A stretch of 64,000 bases of DNA, from positions 62,001-126,000 of the forward strand of contig NZ_JACAQA010000010.1 in NCBI RefSeq assembly GCF_013385425.1, written 5' to 3'. Below are positions 1 to 8,066 of the stretch, piece after piece. The DNA comes from Pseudomonas gingeri. Its GTDB lineage: Bacteria > Pseudomonadota > Gammaproteobacteria > Pseudomonadales > Pseudomonadaceae. The notes beneath the pieces were generated by a model. That model saw only the letters and a program-made list of their open reading frames with translations. It was not told the origin of the DNA and did not search any database. The translations under genes were made by a program, and so were the position numbers. How positions within the stretch are numbered: the first letter of the stretch is position 1; each line of letters opens with the position of its first letter.

Positions 1-273
1 CATCTGCCCGTTGATCGCCGGGGCCTGGTGACCGTAGGCGGCTTCGTCGGTGTAGACCACGCTCAGGCCGGTCACCCGACTGAAGTCGTTCAGGGCCTGG
101 GGCAGCGGTTTGGCGGCAATGGCGAAGGTGAACTGCGCGCTGTGCTGCGCCGCGAACTCGGCTGCCAGGACCACGCCCGGGGGCAGCAAGGCCAACCCCG
201 ATACCGCCAGCGCCGACGCGCCGAACCACCGCTTGACCGAACTGCCTGCCACCGATTTTGCCCTGGACTTCAT
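1..273 (-). CDS. TonB-dependent siderophore receptor, N-terminal part (runs off the window)
   Basis: Only about 91 codons are present; the gene continues past base 1. The translation has a basic N-terminus, a hydrophobic signal stretch ending near VVLAAEF, then a segment reading FTFAIAAKPLPQALNDFSRVTG, which is a secretin/TonB N-terminal (STN) signalling domain. Receptors with this domain import ferric siderophores across the outer membrane and also signal to a FecR anti-sigma factor. The adjacent upstream fecR and fecI genes fit that role. The start at 273 has a weak AGG upstream; in-frame ATGs at 288 and 303 are alternatives. The ligand cannot be told from this fragment. Confidence 0.88.
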   Translation of the reverse strand, partial: MKSRAKSVAGSSVKRWFGASALAVSGLALLPPGVVLAAEFAAQHSAQFTFAIAAKPLPQALNDFSRVTGLSVVYTDEAAYGHQAPAINGQM

Positions 274-387
274 GTGTGCCTGACCCATACGTAGAGAAAT
301 CATTAATGCGAATGAATCGCACTTTCAACCACTACACGGATGGGCTTCGCGTTTACCTCACCTTTATTTTGAAAATATTTTCCCAGG
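274..387 (-). promoter_or_regulatory. Gap between fecR and receptor; probable FecI-type promoter region
   Basis: This is the only non-coding DNA before the receptor. It holds an AT-rich perfect palindrome, GAAAATATTTTC, at 371-382, just after the fecR stop. ECF sigma factors of the FecI class usually drive the adjacent receptor gene from such a position, with a GAAAAT-like -35. I cannot assign a -10 with confidence. Confidence 0.3.
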
Positions 388-1377
388 TCAGCGCAAGACG
401 ATGACCCGACCCAGCAGACTGTGCTGTTCAAAGCCCAGCACGCCTTGCAACGAATCGAGCACCGCCCGCGGATCCTTGTTCGGAAAACTGCCGCTGATCC
501 GCCGTGCCGCCAGGCTGTCGTTGAATACCAGGATCCGTCCCGGGTAATACCGGCCCAGGTCCTGGACCACCTCGGCGACGCTGGCTTTCGAATAGTTCAG
601 CCAACCCTGGCGCCAAGCCAGCAACTGGTCGCTGTTCACCGGATGCAACGGTTGCGCCGAACCATCGACATAGGCCACCTGCTGGTTGGCGCCGAGAATC
701 TGTTGCGGCGCGCCCGCACTCGCGCGAACCCCGACCCGCCCGGACAACACCGTCACCCGCGCACCACCCGGTTGCAAGCGCACTTCGAACTGCGTGCCGA
801 GCACCCGCGCCTCGCCCCCCTGCGCATCCACCACAAAGGGCTCGCCGGTATGGGTCACCTGGAAAAACGCCGAGCCCCGACGCAGCCGGACATGCCGTTC
901 GCCCGCGCTGAAATCCACGGAGATCGCACTGTCGGTGTCCAGGGTGACTTCGGAACGGTCGGCCAGGGTCACCGTGCGCACCTGCCCCGGCACCGACACA
1001 TAGTCGGCGCCGAGGTCGTCGAGCCAACGACCGGGCTCGAAACCCAGGCCCATGGACACCGTCAGCAGCAGGCAGGCGGCCATGGCCAGGCCCGCCGACC
1101 AGCGCCAGCGCGTTGCCGGCTTGGGCCGGTCCATGGCCGCGAGCAAGGCTTGCAAGACCACGGCCTCCTCTTTGGCCAAGGTACTCGCCGGCACTTCGCT
1201 CAGTTCCCAGAGCACCTGGGCCTGGGCATAGGCCTCGACATGGGCCGGATCGGCTTGCAGCCAGAGACTGAAGCGCGCCTGGTCACCCCGGCTCGGTTGA
1301 TTGTGCAACAGGCTGAGCCAGGCCAGGGCGGCCTGTTCCTGGTTGGGTGTCACGGCAATGCTGGAAGAATGGATCAC
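388..1377 (-). CDS. FecR family anti-sigma / sigma regulator
   Basis: FecR proteins span the inner membrane, hold the partner ECF sigma factor, and pass the signal from a TonB receptor. The 329-residue protein shows an N-terminal cytoplasmic DUF4880 region (AALAWLSLL), one membrane segment around residues 92-112, and a periplasmic FecR domain with VLGTQFEVR. It ends with a short STN-like region (RISGSFPNKDP) that contacts the receptor. A GTG at 1377 is chosen as start because AGGGAAAG precedes it and because the GTGA overlaps the stop of the sigma gene by 4 bp, which points to translational coupling. It lies between the sigma gene and the receptor in one polarity. Confidence 0.92.
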   Translation of the reverse strand: MIHSSSIAVTPNQEQAALAWLSLLHNQPSRGDQARFSLWLQADPAHVEAYAQAQVLWELSEVPASTLAKEEAVVLQALLAAMDRPKPATRWRWSAGLAMAACLLLTVSMGLGFEPGRWLDDLGADYVSVPGQVRTVTLADRSEVTLDTDSAISVDFSAGERHVRLRRGSAFFQVTHTGEPFVVDAQGGEARVLGTQFEVRLQPGGARVTVLSGRVGVRASAGAPQQILGANQQVAYVDGSAQPLHPVNSDQLLAWRQGWLNYSKASVAEVVQDLGRYYPGRILVFNDSLAARRISGSFPNKDPRAVLDSLQGVLGFEQHSLLGRVIVLR

Positions 1378-1976
1378 GATGCTTTCCCTGGCAGACGTGT
1401 GGCGGATGGCGCTCGATGCCCGGCCGAAGGCTCTCGCAGACTGGCCTTGCAAGCCTCAAGGGCACGCATCATGTGTTTTTCCACGGCACTTTGCGAGAGG
1501 CCCATGACCTTGGCGATCTCGGTGTACTTGCGACCATGGATCCGGTTGAGCAGGAAAATCTGCCGGGTGCGCTCCGGCAGGCTGCGCAGCGCCGCCTCGA
1601 CATGACGCAGATCGTTACCGGCCTCCAGGGCCGCCTCGGGCTCGCAGCCCTGGTTATCCTGCTGCTCGGGCAGCCAGCCTTCATTGACCCGCACGCGAAC
1701 ACCCTCGCTACGCAAATGGTCGATGGCAATGTTGCCGGCGCAGCGCAGCAGGTAGGTGCTCAGCTCCTCCACCTGCACCAGGGGCCGACGCCAGAAACGC
1801 AGGAACAGGTCCTGGACCAGGTCCGCCGCCGTCGCCCGACAACCGACCCGGCGACTGACCAGCGCCTCCATCTGCGAACGCTGGGACAGGAACACTTGCA
1901 GGAAGTGCGCGCGACCGGCGTGCAACTCGGTCCTCTCGGCATCCGGGTTCTCGGGGGGGCGCAGGGCCAGGTTCAT
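1374..1976 (-). CDS. ECF sigma factor, FecI family
   Basis: This extracytoplasmic-function sigma factor directs RNA polymerase to the iron-uptake receptor gene downstream. Region 2 is visible as VGCRATAADLVQDLFLRFW followed by LRCAGNIAIDHLR. Region 4 is the C-terminal HTH with LPERTRQIFLLNRIHG and YTEIAKVMGLSQSAVEKH. Length (200 aa) is a little above the typical 170-180 because of N- and C-terminal extensions. The ATG at 1976 has GGAG seven bases upstream; a GTG at 1979 is spaced too closely. It is the first gene of a sigma-fecR-receptor unit, with a Fur box upstream. Confidence 0.93.
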   Translation of the reverse strand: MNLALRPPENPDAERTELHAGRAHFLQVFLSQRSQMEALVSRRVGCRATAADLVQDLFLRFWRRPLVQVEELSTYLLRCAGNIAIDHLRSEGVRVRVNEGWLPEQQDNQGCEPEAALEAGNDLRHVEAALRSLPERTRQIFLLNRIHGRKYTEIAKVMGLSQSAVEKHMMRALEACKASLREPSAGHRAPSATRLPGKAS

Positions 1977-2038
1977 CACGACACTCCCAGCAACAGTCAG
2001 CCGCCGAGCAGCAGTAGGCCAGCGGAAAGGACGCCAAT

Positions 2039-2057
2039 ATTAATGATAAAAATTCTC
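2039..2057. promoter_or_regulatory. Fur box upstream of the FecI-type sigma gene
   Basis: The 19 bases ATTAATGATAAAAATTCTC match 14 of 19 positions of the Fur consensus GATAATGATAATCATTATC. It lies about 62 bp upstream of the sigma start, a normal place for an iron-responsive repressor site. Iron repression of the whole unit is inferred from this. Confidence 0.72.
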
Positions 2058-2333
2058 ATACGCAAAAACATCCGACGAGCCGTGGTGGCACAAGGACATT
2101 TACCGGTGGCTATCCGAACGGATAGTCATGCTGAAAAAAACTGGAGGATGGGCCGAATGCTGGGCTAATTTCGGGCGGTCGACGGTTGCCGTCCCAGCAC
2201 GGGCCGCCGACCCGTCTCGGGTTCTCATACGTGGAGGAGTCCCCGGGCCGGTCTTACTTGATCGTCCAACACACGGCCTCTTCAGCCAGGCAGTCGAGGG
2301 GAATGCCGTCCGCTAACCGAGCAGGGAGCTTCC
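2058..2333. other. Intergenic region between the sigma gene and the oxygenase gene
   Basis: About 275 bp that carry the divergent promoters of the sigma gene and the 2OG oxygenase gene. A small hairpin, CTATCC-GAAC-GGATAG, lies near 2113-2128. I see no coding sequence here. Confidence 0.4.
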
Positions 2334-3026
2334 ATGAACAACACGCCGTTCAATCTCAACAAACATATTGCCGAATATCATTACGACTACGTCACGGTCC
2401 TTGACGACATCGTCCCCCCCGAGTTGTGCGACACCTTGAAAGAACGGGTCGAGCGCACCATCGAACAAGGTCGGGTCAAGCTGGTCAACCATCAGGGACT
2501 GGGCACCCGCGAGGTGTCCGATGCCGGCGGGCAATACCTGCACTACATCTTCCTGGGCCAGGATGTGCGCGATCACTTGCCGGAACTGACGGCGATCTAT
2601 CACTCGTTGCTGCCGCTGATCAGCCTGGTCACCAGCCAGGCTGCGATTGTCTCGCCCCACAGCCGCTCGGACATCAATATCAAGGTCTACCCCGAAGGCG
2701 GCGGGACCTTGGGCGAGCACTACGACACCAACGCGATCACCGTGCTGTTGTTCCTCACCAGCAACCGCGAAGCCCCGCTGCGCATGCAGATTCCCCGGGC
2801 CCATCCGAGCAAGCCGGAACCCTGGATCGAACACCGGCATATCCACGCCAAGGCCGGTTCGGTGCTGGTCATGAAGGGCCGGGAAATCCTCCATGACTGC
2901 GAACCGACGGTGACGGAAAAGAAGATCACCGTGGTCCTGAACTACTACACCCGGGATGACGTATGGCGTCCGGAAAAATTCGATGCCTTCGTCTATGACG
3001 GCGTCGATCCGGAGATCGCCGCCTGA
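2334..3026 (+). CDS. 2-oxoglutarate/Fe(II)-dependent oxygenase (prolyl-4-hydroxylase-like fold)
   Basis: A 230-residue protein of the 2OG-Fe(II) oxygenase superfamily, which hydroxylates a substrate while decarboxylating 2-oxoglutarate. The iron facial triad is visible: H129 and D131 in GEHYDTN, and H187 in REILHD. A basic residue at 196/197 (TEKKITV) is placed to bind the 2OG carboxylate. AGGGAG precedes the ATG at a good distance. It is followed 80 bp later by an EamA exporter in the same direction, so the pair may make or modify and export a small molecule. The substrate is unknown. Confidence 0.8.
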   Translation: MNNTPFNLNKHIAEYHYDYVTVLDDIVPPELCDTLKERVERTIEQGRVKLVNHQGLGTREVSDAGGQYLHYIFLGQDVRDHLPELTAIYHSLLPLISLVTSQAAIVSPHSRSDINIKVYPEGGGTLGEHYDTNAITVLLFLTSNREAPLRMQIPRAHPSKPEPWIEHRHIHAKAGSVLVMKGREILHDCEPTVTEKKITVVLNYYTRDDVWRPEKFDAFVYDGVDPEIAA

Positions 3027-3106
3027 ACCTCGTCCACGTCCTTGTCGTCGCCATTGCGGCGGCAAGGACGCCCTCCCCGCCTTCGCCAACAGGACCTCGA
3101 ATCCCC

Positions 3107-4024
3107 ATGAAATTTCAACCGCTGGACCTGGCCCTCGGGCTATTGGTCACGATTATCTGGGGCAGCAACTTCTCGGTGATCGAACTGGGCCTTGAGCAGT
3201 TGGACCCGTTTCTGCTCACCGCCCTGCGCTTCACCTGCTGCGCCTTGCCCCTGGTGTTCTTCATGAAACGACCGGCGGGCGTCAGTCTCACCGCCATCGC
3301 CGGTTACGGCCTGCTGTTCGGCGTCGGGCTCTGGTGGGTGGTGAACTACGCCATGCACCTGGGACTGACCCCAGGCCTGGCCTCGCTGATCCTGCAATTC
3401 AGCGCCTTCTTCACGATCTTCCTCAGCGCCTGGCTGCTCAAGGAAAAGATCGCCGGGCCGCAGATCGCCGGGGTGATCCTCGCCAGCCTCGGCCTGCTGT
3501 CGATCATTCACTTCACCGAAGGCCAGGCGGTGCTCACCGGCACCGTGCTGGTGCTGCTGGCAGCCCTGAGCTGGAGCGCCTGCAACCTGATCGTCAAGCA
3601 GACCCGCCCCGGCGATATGGTCGCCTTTATCGTCTGGTCCAGCCTGTTCGCGGCACCGCCGCTGTTTCTCATGACCTGGCTGGCCAAGGGCAGTGCACCG
3701 TTTTATCAACTGGGCACGAACCTGACACCTGCGGCGATCTTTTCGGTGCTGTTCCAGGCCTATGTCACCACGCTGTTCGGCTACCGGGTGTGGAACAACC
3801 TGATGAAGAAATACCCATCGTCCATGGTCGCGCCGTTGTCGCTGATGGTGCCGATTTCCGGTGTCACCACTTCGTGGCTGATGTTCGACGAAAGCATCGG
3901 GCCCTATAAGCTGGCCTCGATCGTGGTGATCCTGCTGGGCATTGCGCTGTTTATCAATGCCGCGCTGATTGCCAACTGGCTGCAGGCCAGGGCCGCACGT
4001 CAGGTCGACGAGCCGCTGGGTTGA
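3107..4024 (+). CDS. EamA/DMT family transporter
   Basis: A 305-residue inner-membrane protein of the drug/metabolite transporter superfamily. It has the expected ten hydrophobic segments in two repeats, with the first EamA repeat beginning near LGLLVTIIWGSNF and the second near AALSWSACNLIVK. Members export amino acids and other small metabolites. It sits just downstream of the 2OG oxygenase and may share its transcript. A bidirectional terminator follows at 4045. Confidence 0.88.
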   Translation: MKFQPLDLALGLLVTIIWGSNFSVIELGLEQLDPFLLTALRFTCCALPLVFFMKRPAGVSLTAIAGYGLLFGVGLWWVVNYAMHLGLTPGLASLILQFSAFFTIFLSAWLLKEKIAGPQIAGVILASLGLLSIIHFTEGQAVLTGTVLVLLAALSWSACNLIVKQTRPGDMVAFIVWSSLFAAPPLFLMTWLAKGSAPFYQLGTNLTPAAIFSVLFQAYVTTLFGYRVWNNLMKKYPSSMVAPLSLMVPISGVTTSWLMFDESIGPYKLASIVVILLGIALFINAALIANWLQARAARQVDEPLG

Positions 4025-4044
4025 GCGTTGTAGCCCAGAACGAA

Positions 4045-4070
4045 AACGGGCCTGCAAATGCGGGCCCGTT
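4045..4070. terminator. Bidirectional Rho-independent terminator
   Basis: AACGGGCC pairs with GGCCCGTT across a short loop, between the convergent EamA and hpf-like genes. It can serve both strands. Confidence 0.65.
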
Positions 4071-4087
4071 ATGGTCAGTGTTGAAGA

Positions 4088-4501
4088 TCAGCCGTTAGCG
4101 GCCAGCCGTACACGTTCTTTCTCTTCGAACTCCTCTTCCAGCAGTGCGTCTCCCAGGTCACGGCGCTCGCCCTTGATGGCGGTCGCGCGTTTGGCTTGCA
4201 GTTTGCCGAACAGATGCTCCAGTGCATGTTCCAGTTTGGTGGCCGCGCCATCGATCGCCTGTTCCAGCGTATCGGCTTTATGGGTGACCGAAATCGGTTG
4301 ATGGCCTTTTGGCCGCGCTTCCATCTGGCAGCGCATATCGTGGGGACCCGGCTTGTCGCCGTTCTCGTCCGCCAGGTGAACTTCGACCCGTGTCAGGTCT
4401 TCTTCATAACGTTCGAGCGCGGTCTCTACGCTCGTCCGGACCCACTCCTCCAGTCGAATGCTGCTTTGAATATGGTTATCACTATTGACTTGGATTTGCA
4501 T
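4088..4501 (-). CDS. HPF/RaiA family ribosome-associated protein
   Basis: A 137-residue protein of the ribosome hibernation/translation inhibitor family, which binds the decoding region of the 30S subunit and silences ribosomes in slow growth. The fold is seen in the opening MQIQVNSDNHI strand, the helix RLEEWVRTSVETALERYE, then the pattern VEVHLADENG and MEARPKGHQPISV, followed by the second helix AIDGAATKLEHALEHLFGKL. It has an acidic/basic C-terminal tail but lacks the long C-terminal dimerisation domain. AAGGGA precedes the start. It is a monocistronic gene by layout. Confidence 0.82.
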   Translation of the reverse strand: MQIQVNSDNHIQSSIRLEEWVRTSVETALERYEEDLTRVEVHLADENGDKPGPHDMRCQMEARPKGHQPISVTHKADTLEQAIDGAATKLEHALEHLFGKLQAKRATAIKGERRDLGDALLEEEFEEKERVRLAANG

Positions 4502-4800
4502 AGTTATTCCCTTATTTCAGCTAGCTAGTAAGAGACTCGTCGGCAGCGCCTGAAGGCGTGCTGAACATGACCTCTTAATGACAGAGTTGGGCAGTTGGAA
4601 AAACAATTCAACCCCTTTGAAAAGATAAATAATTATCCGACGAAATAGCCGGACAAGCCGGTAAAGCGCTGTTAATGTCGGGAGTTGGGTCGAGTCGCTT
4701 TCCTGTCATTTCCTGCAACAACCTTCCTGAAAAAGCCCCACTACAAGCTCGGCCAAAACGCCTTGAAACAGCGGACATCCTTGTCCGGCACTCGAACACA
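4502..4800. other. Gap upstream of the hpf-like gene
   Basis: About 300 bp without a supported gene, lying between the hpf-like start and the 3' end of the BenE gene. It must hold the hpf promoter. A hairpin around 4542-4562 (CAGCGCC-TGAA-GGCG-type) would lie in its leader. No terminator with a clear U-tract was seen for the BenE gene. Confidence 0.4.
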
Positions 4801-6000
4801 TCAAGCCTCGCGCAACCCTGGCACCACCTTGCGTTCACGGGTGTAGCTCAGCACGAAATGCGCCACCAGGCCGAAGATCAATCCCCAGAACGCCGCCGCC
4901 AACCCCAGGTAACTCATGCCTGAAGCGGTCACCAGAAAGGTGATCAGCGCCGCTTCCCGCTGTTTCTCCTCGGCCATGGCCCCCGTGAGCCCGGCACTGA
5001 TCGCGCCGAACAGCGCCAGCCCGGCCAGGGACGCGATCAACTCCTTGGGCAAGGCGCCGAACACCGAGGCCAGGGTCGCGCCAAAGGTGCCCATCAGGAT
5101 GTAGAAAACCCCGCAGGCGATGCCGGCGATATAACGCTTGTCGCGGTTTTCGTGGGCCTCGCGACCAGTGCAGATGGCCGCCGTGATCGCCGCCAGATTG
5201 AGGCCATGGGCACCGAACGGTGCCAGCAACACCGCGCCCACCGCCGTCAGCGAAATCATCGGCCGGGCCGGCTGGGTATAACCGGCGGTGCGCAACACGG
5301 CCATGCCCGGCACGTGCTGGCCGGTCAGGGTCACCAGGGCCAGCGGCAGGCCGATATTGATGATCGCGTGCCAGCTCCACTCGGGCGCGGTGAAGATCGG
5401 ATGGGCCACCGCCACGGTGATCGCCCCCTGGTTCAACTCGCCCATCAGCGCGGCGAAACCACAGCCGACGATCAACACCGAGAGAATCGCGTAGCGCGGC
5501 GAAAAGCGCTTGCACACCAGGTAGACAGCGATCATCGACAACACCAGCGCCGGTTGCAGGCGGATCGAGGTGAACAGCTCGGCACCGAAGCGAAACAGGA
5601 TCCCCGCCAGCATCGCCGCGGCAATCGCCTTGGGCAGGCGGCTCATCAACTTGTCGAAGGCTCCCGACAGCCCGACCACGAGGATGATCACCGACGCCAC
5701 CACATAGGCGCCGATCGCTTCGGCGAATGACACCGTCGGCAGCATCGATACCAGCAGCGCCGCACCGGGGGTCGACCAGGCGGTGATCACCGGGATCCGC
5801 AGGCGCCAGCTCAACAGCAGGCCGGTGACGCCGCTGCCGATGGAAATCGCCCAGATCCACGACGACACCTGGTCGCCGGACAGATGGGCCTGGGACGCCG
5901 CCTGGAACACGATGATCAGCGGGCCGGCGTAGGAAATGACCACGGCGATAAAACCGGCGATCACCGCGGATAACGAAAAGTCCTGTCTGAGGCTGCTCAT
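4801..6000 (-). CDS. benE: BenE family benzoate/H+ symporter-like permease
   Basis: A 399-residue inner-membrane protein with about twelve hydrophobic segments. Motifs of the benzoate transporter family are clear: VISYAGPLIIVFQAA near the start, VITAWSTPGAALL, and GGVTLTG-type stretches such as LVTLTGQHVPGMAVLR. The start at 6000 (MSSLRQDF) matches the family; longer in-frame extensions run into the operator region. It is divergent from a MocR-type regulator, which probably controls it. No benzoate catabolic genes are nearby, so the real substrate may be another organic acid. Confidence 0.87.
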   Translation of the reverse strand: MSSLRQDFSLSAVIAGFIAVVISYAGPLIIVFQAASQAHLSGDQVSSWIWAISIGSGVTGLLLSWRLRIPVITAWSTPGAALLVSMLPTVSFAEAIGAYVVASVIILVVGLSGAFDKLMSRLPKAIAAAMLAGILFRFGAELFTSIRLQPALVLSMIAVYLVCKRFSPRYAILSVLIVGCGFAALMGELNQGAITVAVAHPIFTAPEWSWHAIINIGLPLALVTLTGQHVPGMAVLRTAGYTQPARPMISLTAVGAVLLAPFGAHGLNLAAITAAICTGREAHENRDKRYIAGIACGVFYILMGTFGATLASVFGALPKELIASLAGLALFGAISAGLTGAMAEEKQREAALITFLVTASGMSYLGLAAAFWGLIFGLVAHFVLSYTRERKVVPGLREA

Positions 6001-6061
6001 AAGCGTCGGTACCTGGAGGTGGAAGTCATTGAGTCGATTGATGCGCATATAACCGCATAAA

Positions 6062-6093
6062 TTGATTCGATTCAATAGAATCAATTTTGATTC
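6062..6093. promoter_or_regulatory. GATTC repeat operator between benE and the MocR gene
   Basis: A perfect dyad TTGATTC (6062-6068) and GAATCAA (6078-6084) with a 9-bp spacer is followed by another TTGATTC at 6087-6093; a further GATTCAA lies inside. MocR regulators typically bind repeated half-sites of this kind in the shared intergenic region. Assignment to the adjacent MocR protein is inference. Confidence 0.6.
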
Positions 6094-6146
6094 ATACACC
6101 CTGTGATAAGCTTGCCCGCACTTTTCAGGATCGGTAGCCATCAAGC

Positions 6147-7535
6147 ATGTGGGTTCCTCGGCTCAGCGACTTCAACCAACCGGTGTACCTGTCCATCGCC
6201 GACGCGCTGGCGCGGGATATCGCCAGCGGTACGCTGAAAACCGGCAGCCGCCTGCCGACCCTGCGTGAACTGGCCCAGGCGCTGGAGGTCACGCCCGGTA
6301 CCATCAGCCGCGCCTACAGCGAGGCGCAGCGGCGCAAGCTGGTGCAGGGCGAAGTCGGACGCGGCACCTATGTGCTGGAACAGGGCGCACCGATGCCGAC
6401 CCGCCAACAGGCGCCGGCATTGCTGGCGCCGGGGCCGACCGACCTGCTCGACCTGTCGATCATCAAGCCCCACGGCGAGCCCCTCGAACACGAGCTGCGC
6501 GATGCCCTGGTGAACATGGCCAACGACTCGGATTTCGCCCGCGCCCTGGACTATGCCCCCGACGGCGGCCACCCTGCCCACCGCGAGGCCGGCGCGCAGT
6601 GGTTGCGCCAGTCGGTGCCGGATGCGCAATGGCAACAGGTGGTGATCACCGCCGGTGCGCAACATGGGCTGATGGTCGCCATGAGTGCCCTGAGCAACAG
6701 CGGCGACCTGGTGCTCTGCGAAGCGCTCTGCTACCCCGGCATCATCTCCCTGGCCCATGGCCTGGAGCGCCGGCTAGGCGGTGTGGAAATGGACGCGGAA
6801 GGGATCATTCCCGAGGCCCTGCGCGAGCGTTGCCTACGGGAAAAACCGGCGCTGCTGATCTGTGTCGCCACCTGCCAGAACCCGACCACGGCGATCATGT
6901 CGGCGGCGCGCCGGGCGCAGATCGCGGCGATTGCCGAAGAGTTCGATTTCATCATTATCGACGACGATATCTACGGTTTCCTCGCCAACGATCCGTCGAT
7001 CAGACCGCTGTCCAGCTACGCCCCGGAGCGTTCGGTGTACCTCACCAGCCTGTCGAAATCGGTGATGCCGGCCCTGCGCATCGGCTACCTGTACAGCCCG
7101 CCGAAACTGCTGTCGCGCCTGACGTCGATGGTGCGCAGCAGTATCTGGATGCCCTCGCCGCTGACTGCTCAACTGGCCAGCATGATGCTCAGCGAAGGGC
7201 TGGACACTCGGTTGGTCGCGGTCCAGCGCGCCGAGGCGGCCGCGCGCCAGGCCATCGCCGCCGAAGTCTTCCACGGCTTGCAGATCACCACCCAGCCCCA
7301 CAGTTATCATCTGTGGCTGACCTTGCCCGAGCCCTGGAGCGGCGATGAGTTCACCCTGCTGGCGCGGGCCAACGGCGTGCTGGTGCTCAGCGGCACACAG
7401 TTCCAGGCCGAGCGCCTTGGGCATACCCGCAGCGTGCGGATCGTGCTGATGTCACCCACCAGCCGCGACGAACTGCGTTTCGCCCTGACCAAGCTGGCCA
7501 GCCTGATCGACGCCGACCCGCGACGTTTCTACTGA
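6147..7535 (+). CDS. MocR/GntR family regulator with aminotransferase-like domain
   Basis: A 462-residue MocR-type transcription factor. Residues 1-75 are a GntR winged helix (LARDIASGTLKTGSRLPTLRELAQ, then TPGTISRAYSEAQ). The rest is a fold-type I aminotransferase domain that binds PLP, with the Schiff-base lysine K304 in SLSKSVMP and the RIGYLY arginine nearby. Such proteins sense PLP or an amino compound and activate or repress adjacent genes. It diverges from the benE-like gene across 146 bp with GATTC half-sites. The effector is unknown. Confidence 0.9.
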   Translation: MWVPRLSDFNQPVYLSIADALARDIASGTLKTGSRLPTLRELAQALEVTPGTISRAYSEAQRRKLVQGEVGRGTYVLEQGAPMPTRQQAPALLAPGPTDLLDLSIIKPHGEPLEHELRDALVNMANDSDFARALDYAPDGGHPAHREAGAQWLRQSVPDAQWQQVVITAGAQHGLMVAMSALSNSGDLVLCEALCYPGIISLAHGLERRLGGVEMDAEGIIPEALRERCLREKPALLICVATCQNPTTAIMSAARRAQIAAIAEEFDFIIIDDDIYGFLANDPSIRPLSSYAPERSVYLTSLSKSVMPALRIGYLYSPPKLLSRLTSMVRSSIWMPSPLTAQLASMMLSEGLDTRLVAVQRAEAAARQAIAAEVFHGLQITTQPHSYHLWLTLPEPWSGDEFTLLARANGVLVLSGTQFQAERLGHTRSVRIVLMSPTSRDELRFALTKLASLIDADPRRFY

Positions 7536-7582
7536 ACGGTCGTTTACCCGGCACAAGCCTTGCAAATTCAAATGGTGTAGTT

Positions 7583-7607
7583 GTGCCCCGACATGAGGTC
7601 AGGGCAC
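7583..7607. other. Strong hairpin upstream of the DUF3509 gene
   Basis: GTGCCC-C-GAC pairs with GTC-A-GGGCAC around an ATGAG loop, giving 9 base pairs with one mismatch. There is no U-tract, so it is not a typical terminator; it lies about 90 bp before the DUF3509 start and could be a leader structure. Confidence 0.45.
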
Positions 7608-7693
7608 CGATCTGCCGCCGGTCCGGAAGCGACGAACCAACCCGCCCGGCGCGCAGTCAATGAATGCAGGTTTCGATCAGAGTGGTGACACAC

Positions 7694-8059
7694 ATGGATA
7701 ACCCCTTTCAGTTGATCAACGAGGCTTTCCAGCCCGAATACCGAGTCAACCTCAGCCTCCAGGGACTGGACGGCGACGTCATGCTGACCCTGTCCAACGC
7801 CGATGGCGTGGTGGCCAAACGGATGATCAGCGCCGAGCAACGCAATGATCCCAGACGACTGAAACGCCTGATCCAGAGCGTTCAGTTCGGCATCGCCATC
7901 GAGCAGGGGCACAGCGCGATGGATATCCTCACGGCCATGACCGACAGCGACAGCCTCAAGCTGGGAACGCTCCCGGCACCGGTCTGGAGCGGTGCCGGCC
8001 ATCGTGTCGGGCGCCCGGTCACACCGACCGGACGGGTAGTGACGCTGCCGGTTCGTTAA
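7694..8059 (+). CDS. DUF3509 domain protein
   Basis: A 121-residue cytoplasmic protein of a family found mainly in Pseudomonas, with no known function. The typical opening MDNPFQLINEAF and the stretch YRVNLSLQGLDGDVMLTLS are visible, followed by a helix with LKRLIQSVQFGIAIEQG. The ATG at 7694 is chosen over one 30 bases upstream because the family starts there. It is monocistronic and convergent with the DUF1501 gene. Confidence 0.72.
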   Translation: MDNPFQLINEAFQPEYRVNLSLQGLDGDVMLTLSNADGVVAKRMISAEQRNDPRRLKRLIQSVQFGIAIEQGHSAMDILTAMTDSDSLKLGTLPAPVWSGAGHRVGRPVTPTGRVVTLPVR

Positions 8060-8066
8060 GCAGCCG

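Noticed and set aside
421..1605. Long plus-strand open frame of about 390 codons over fecR
   Set aside because: It is the antisense of fecR/fecI, has no domain pattern, and arises from high GC. The minus-strand reading has clear FecR motifs and a ribosome site.
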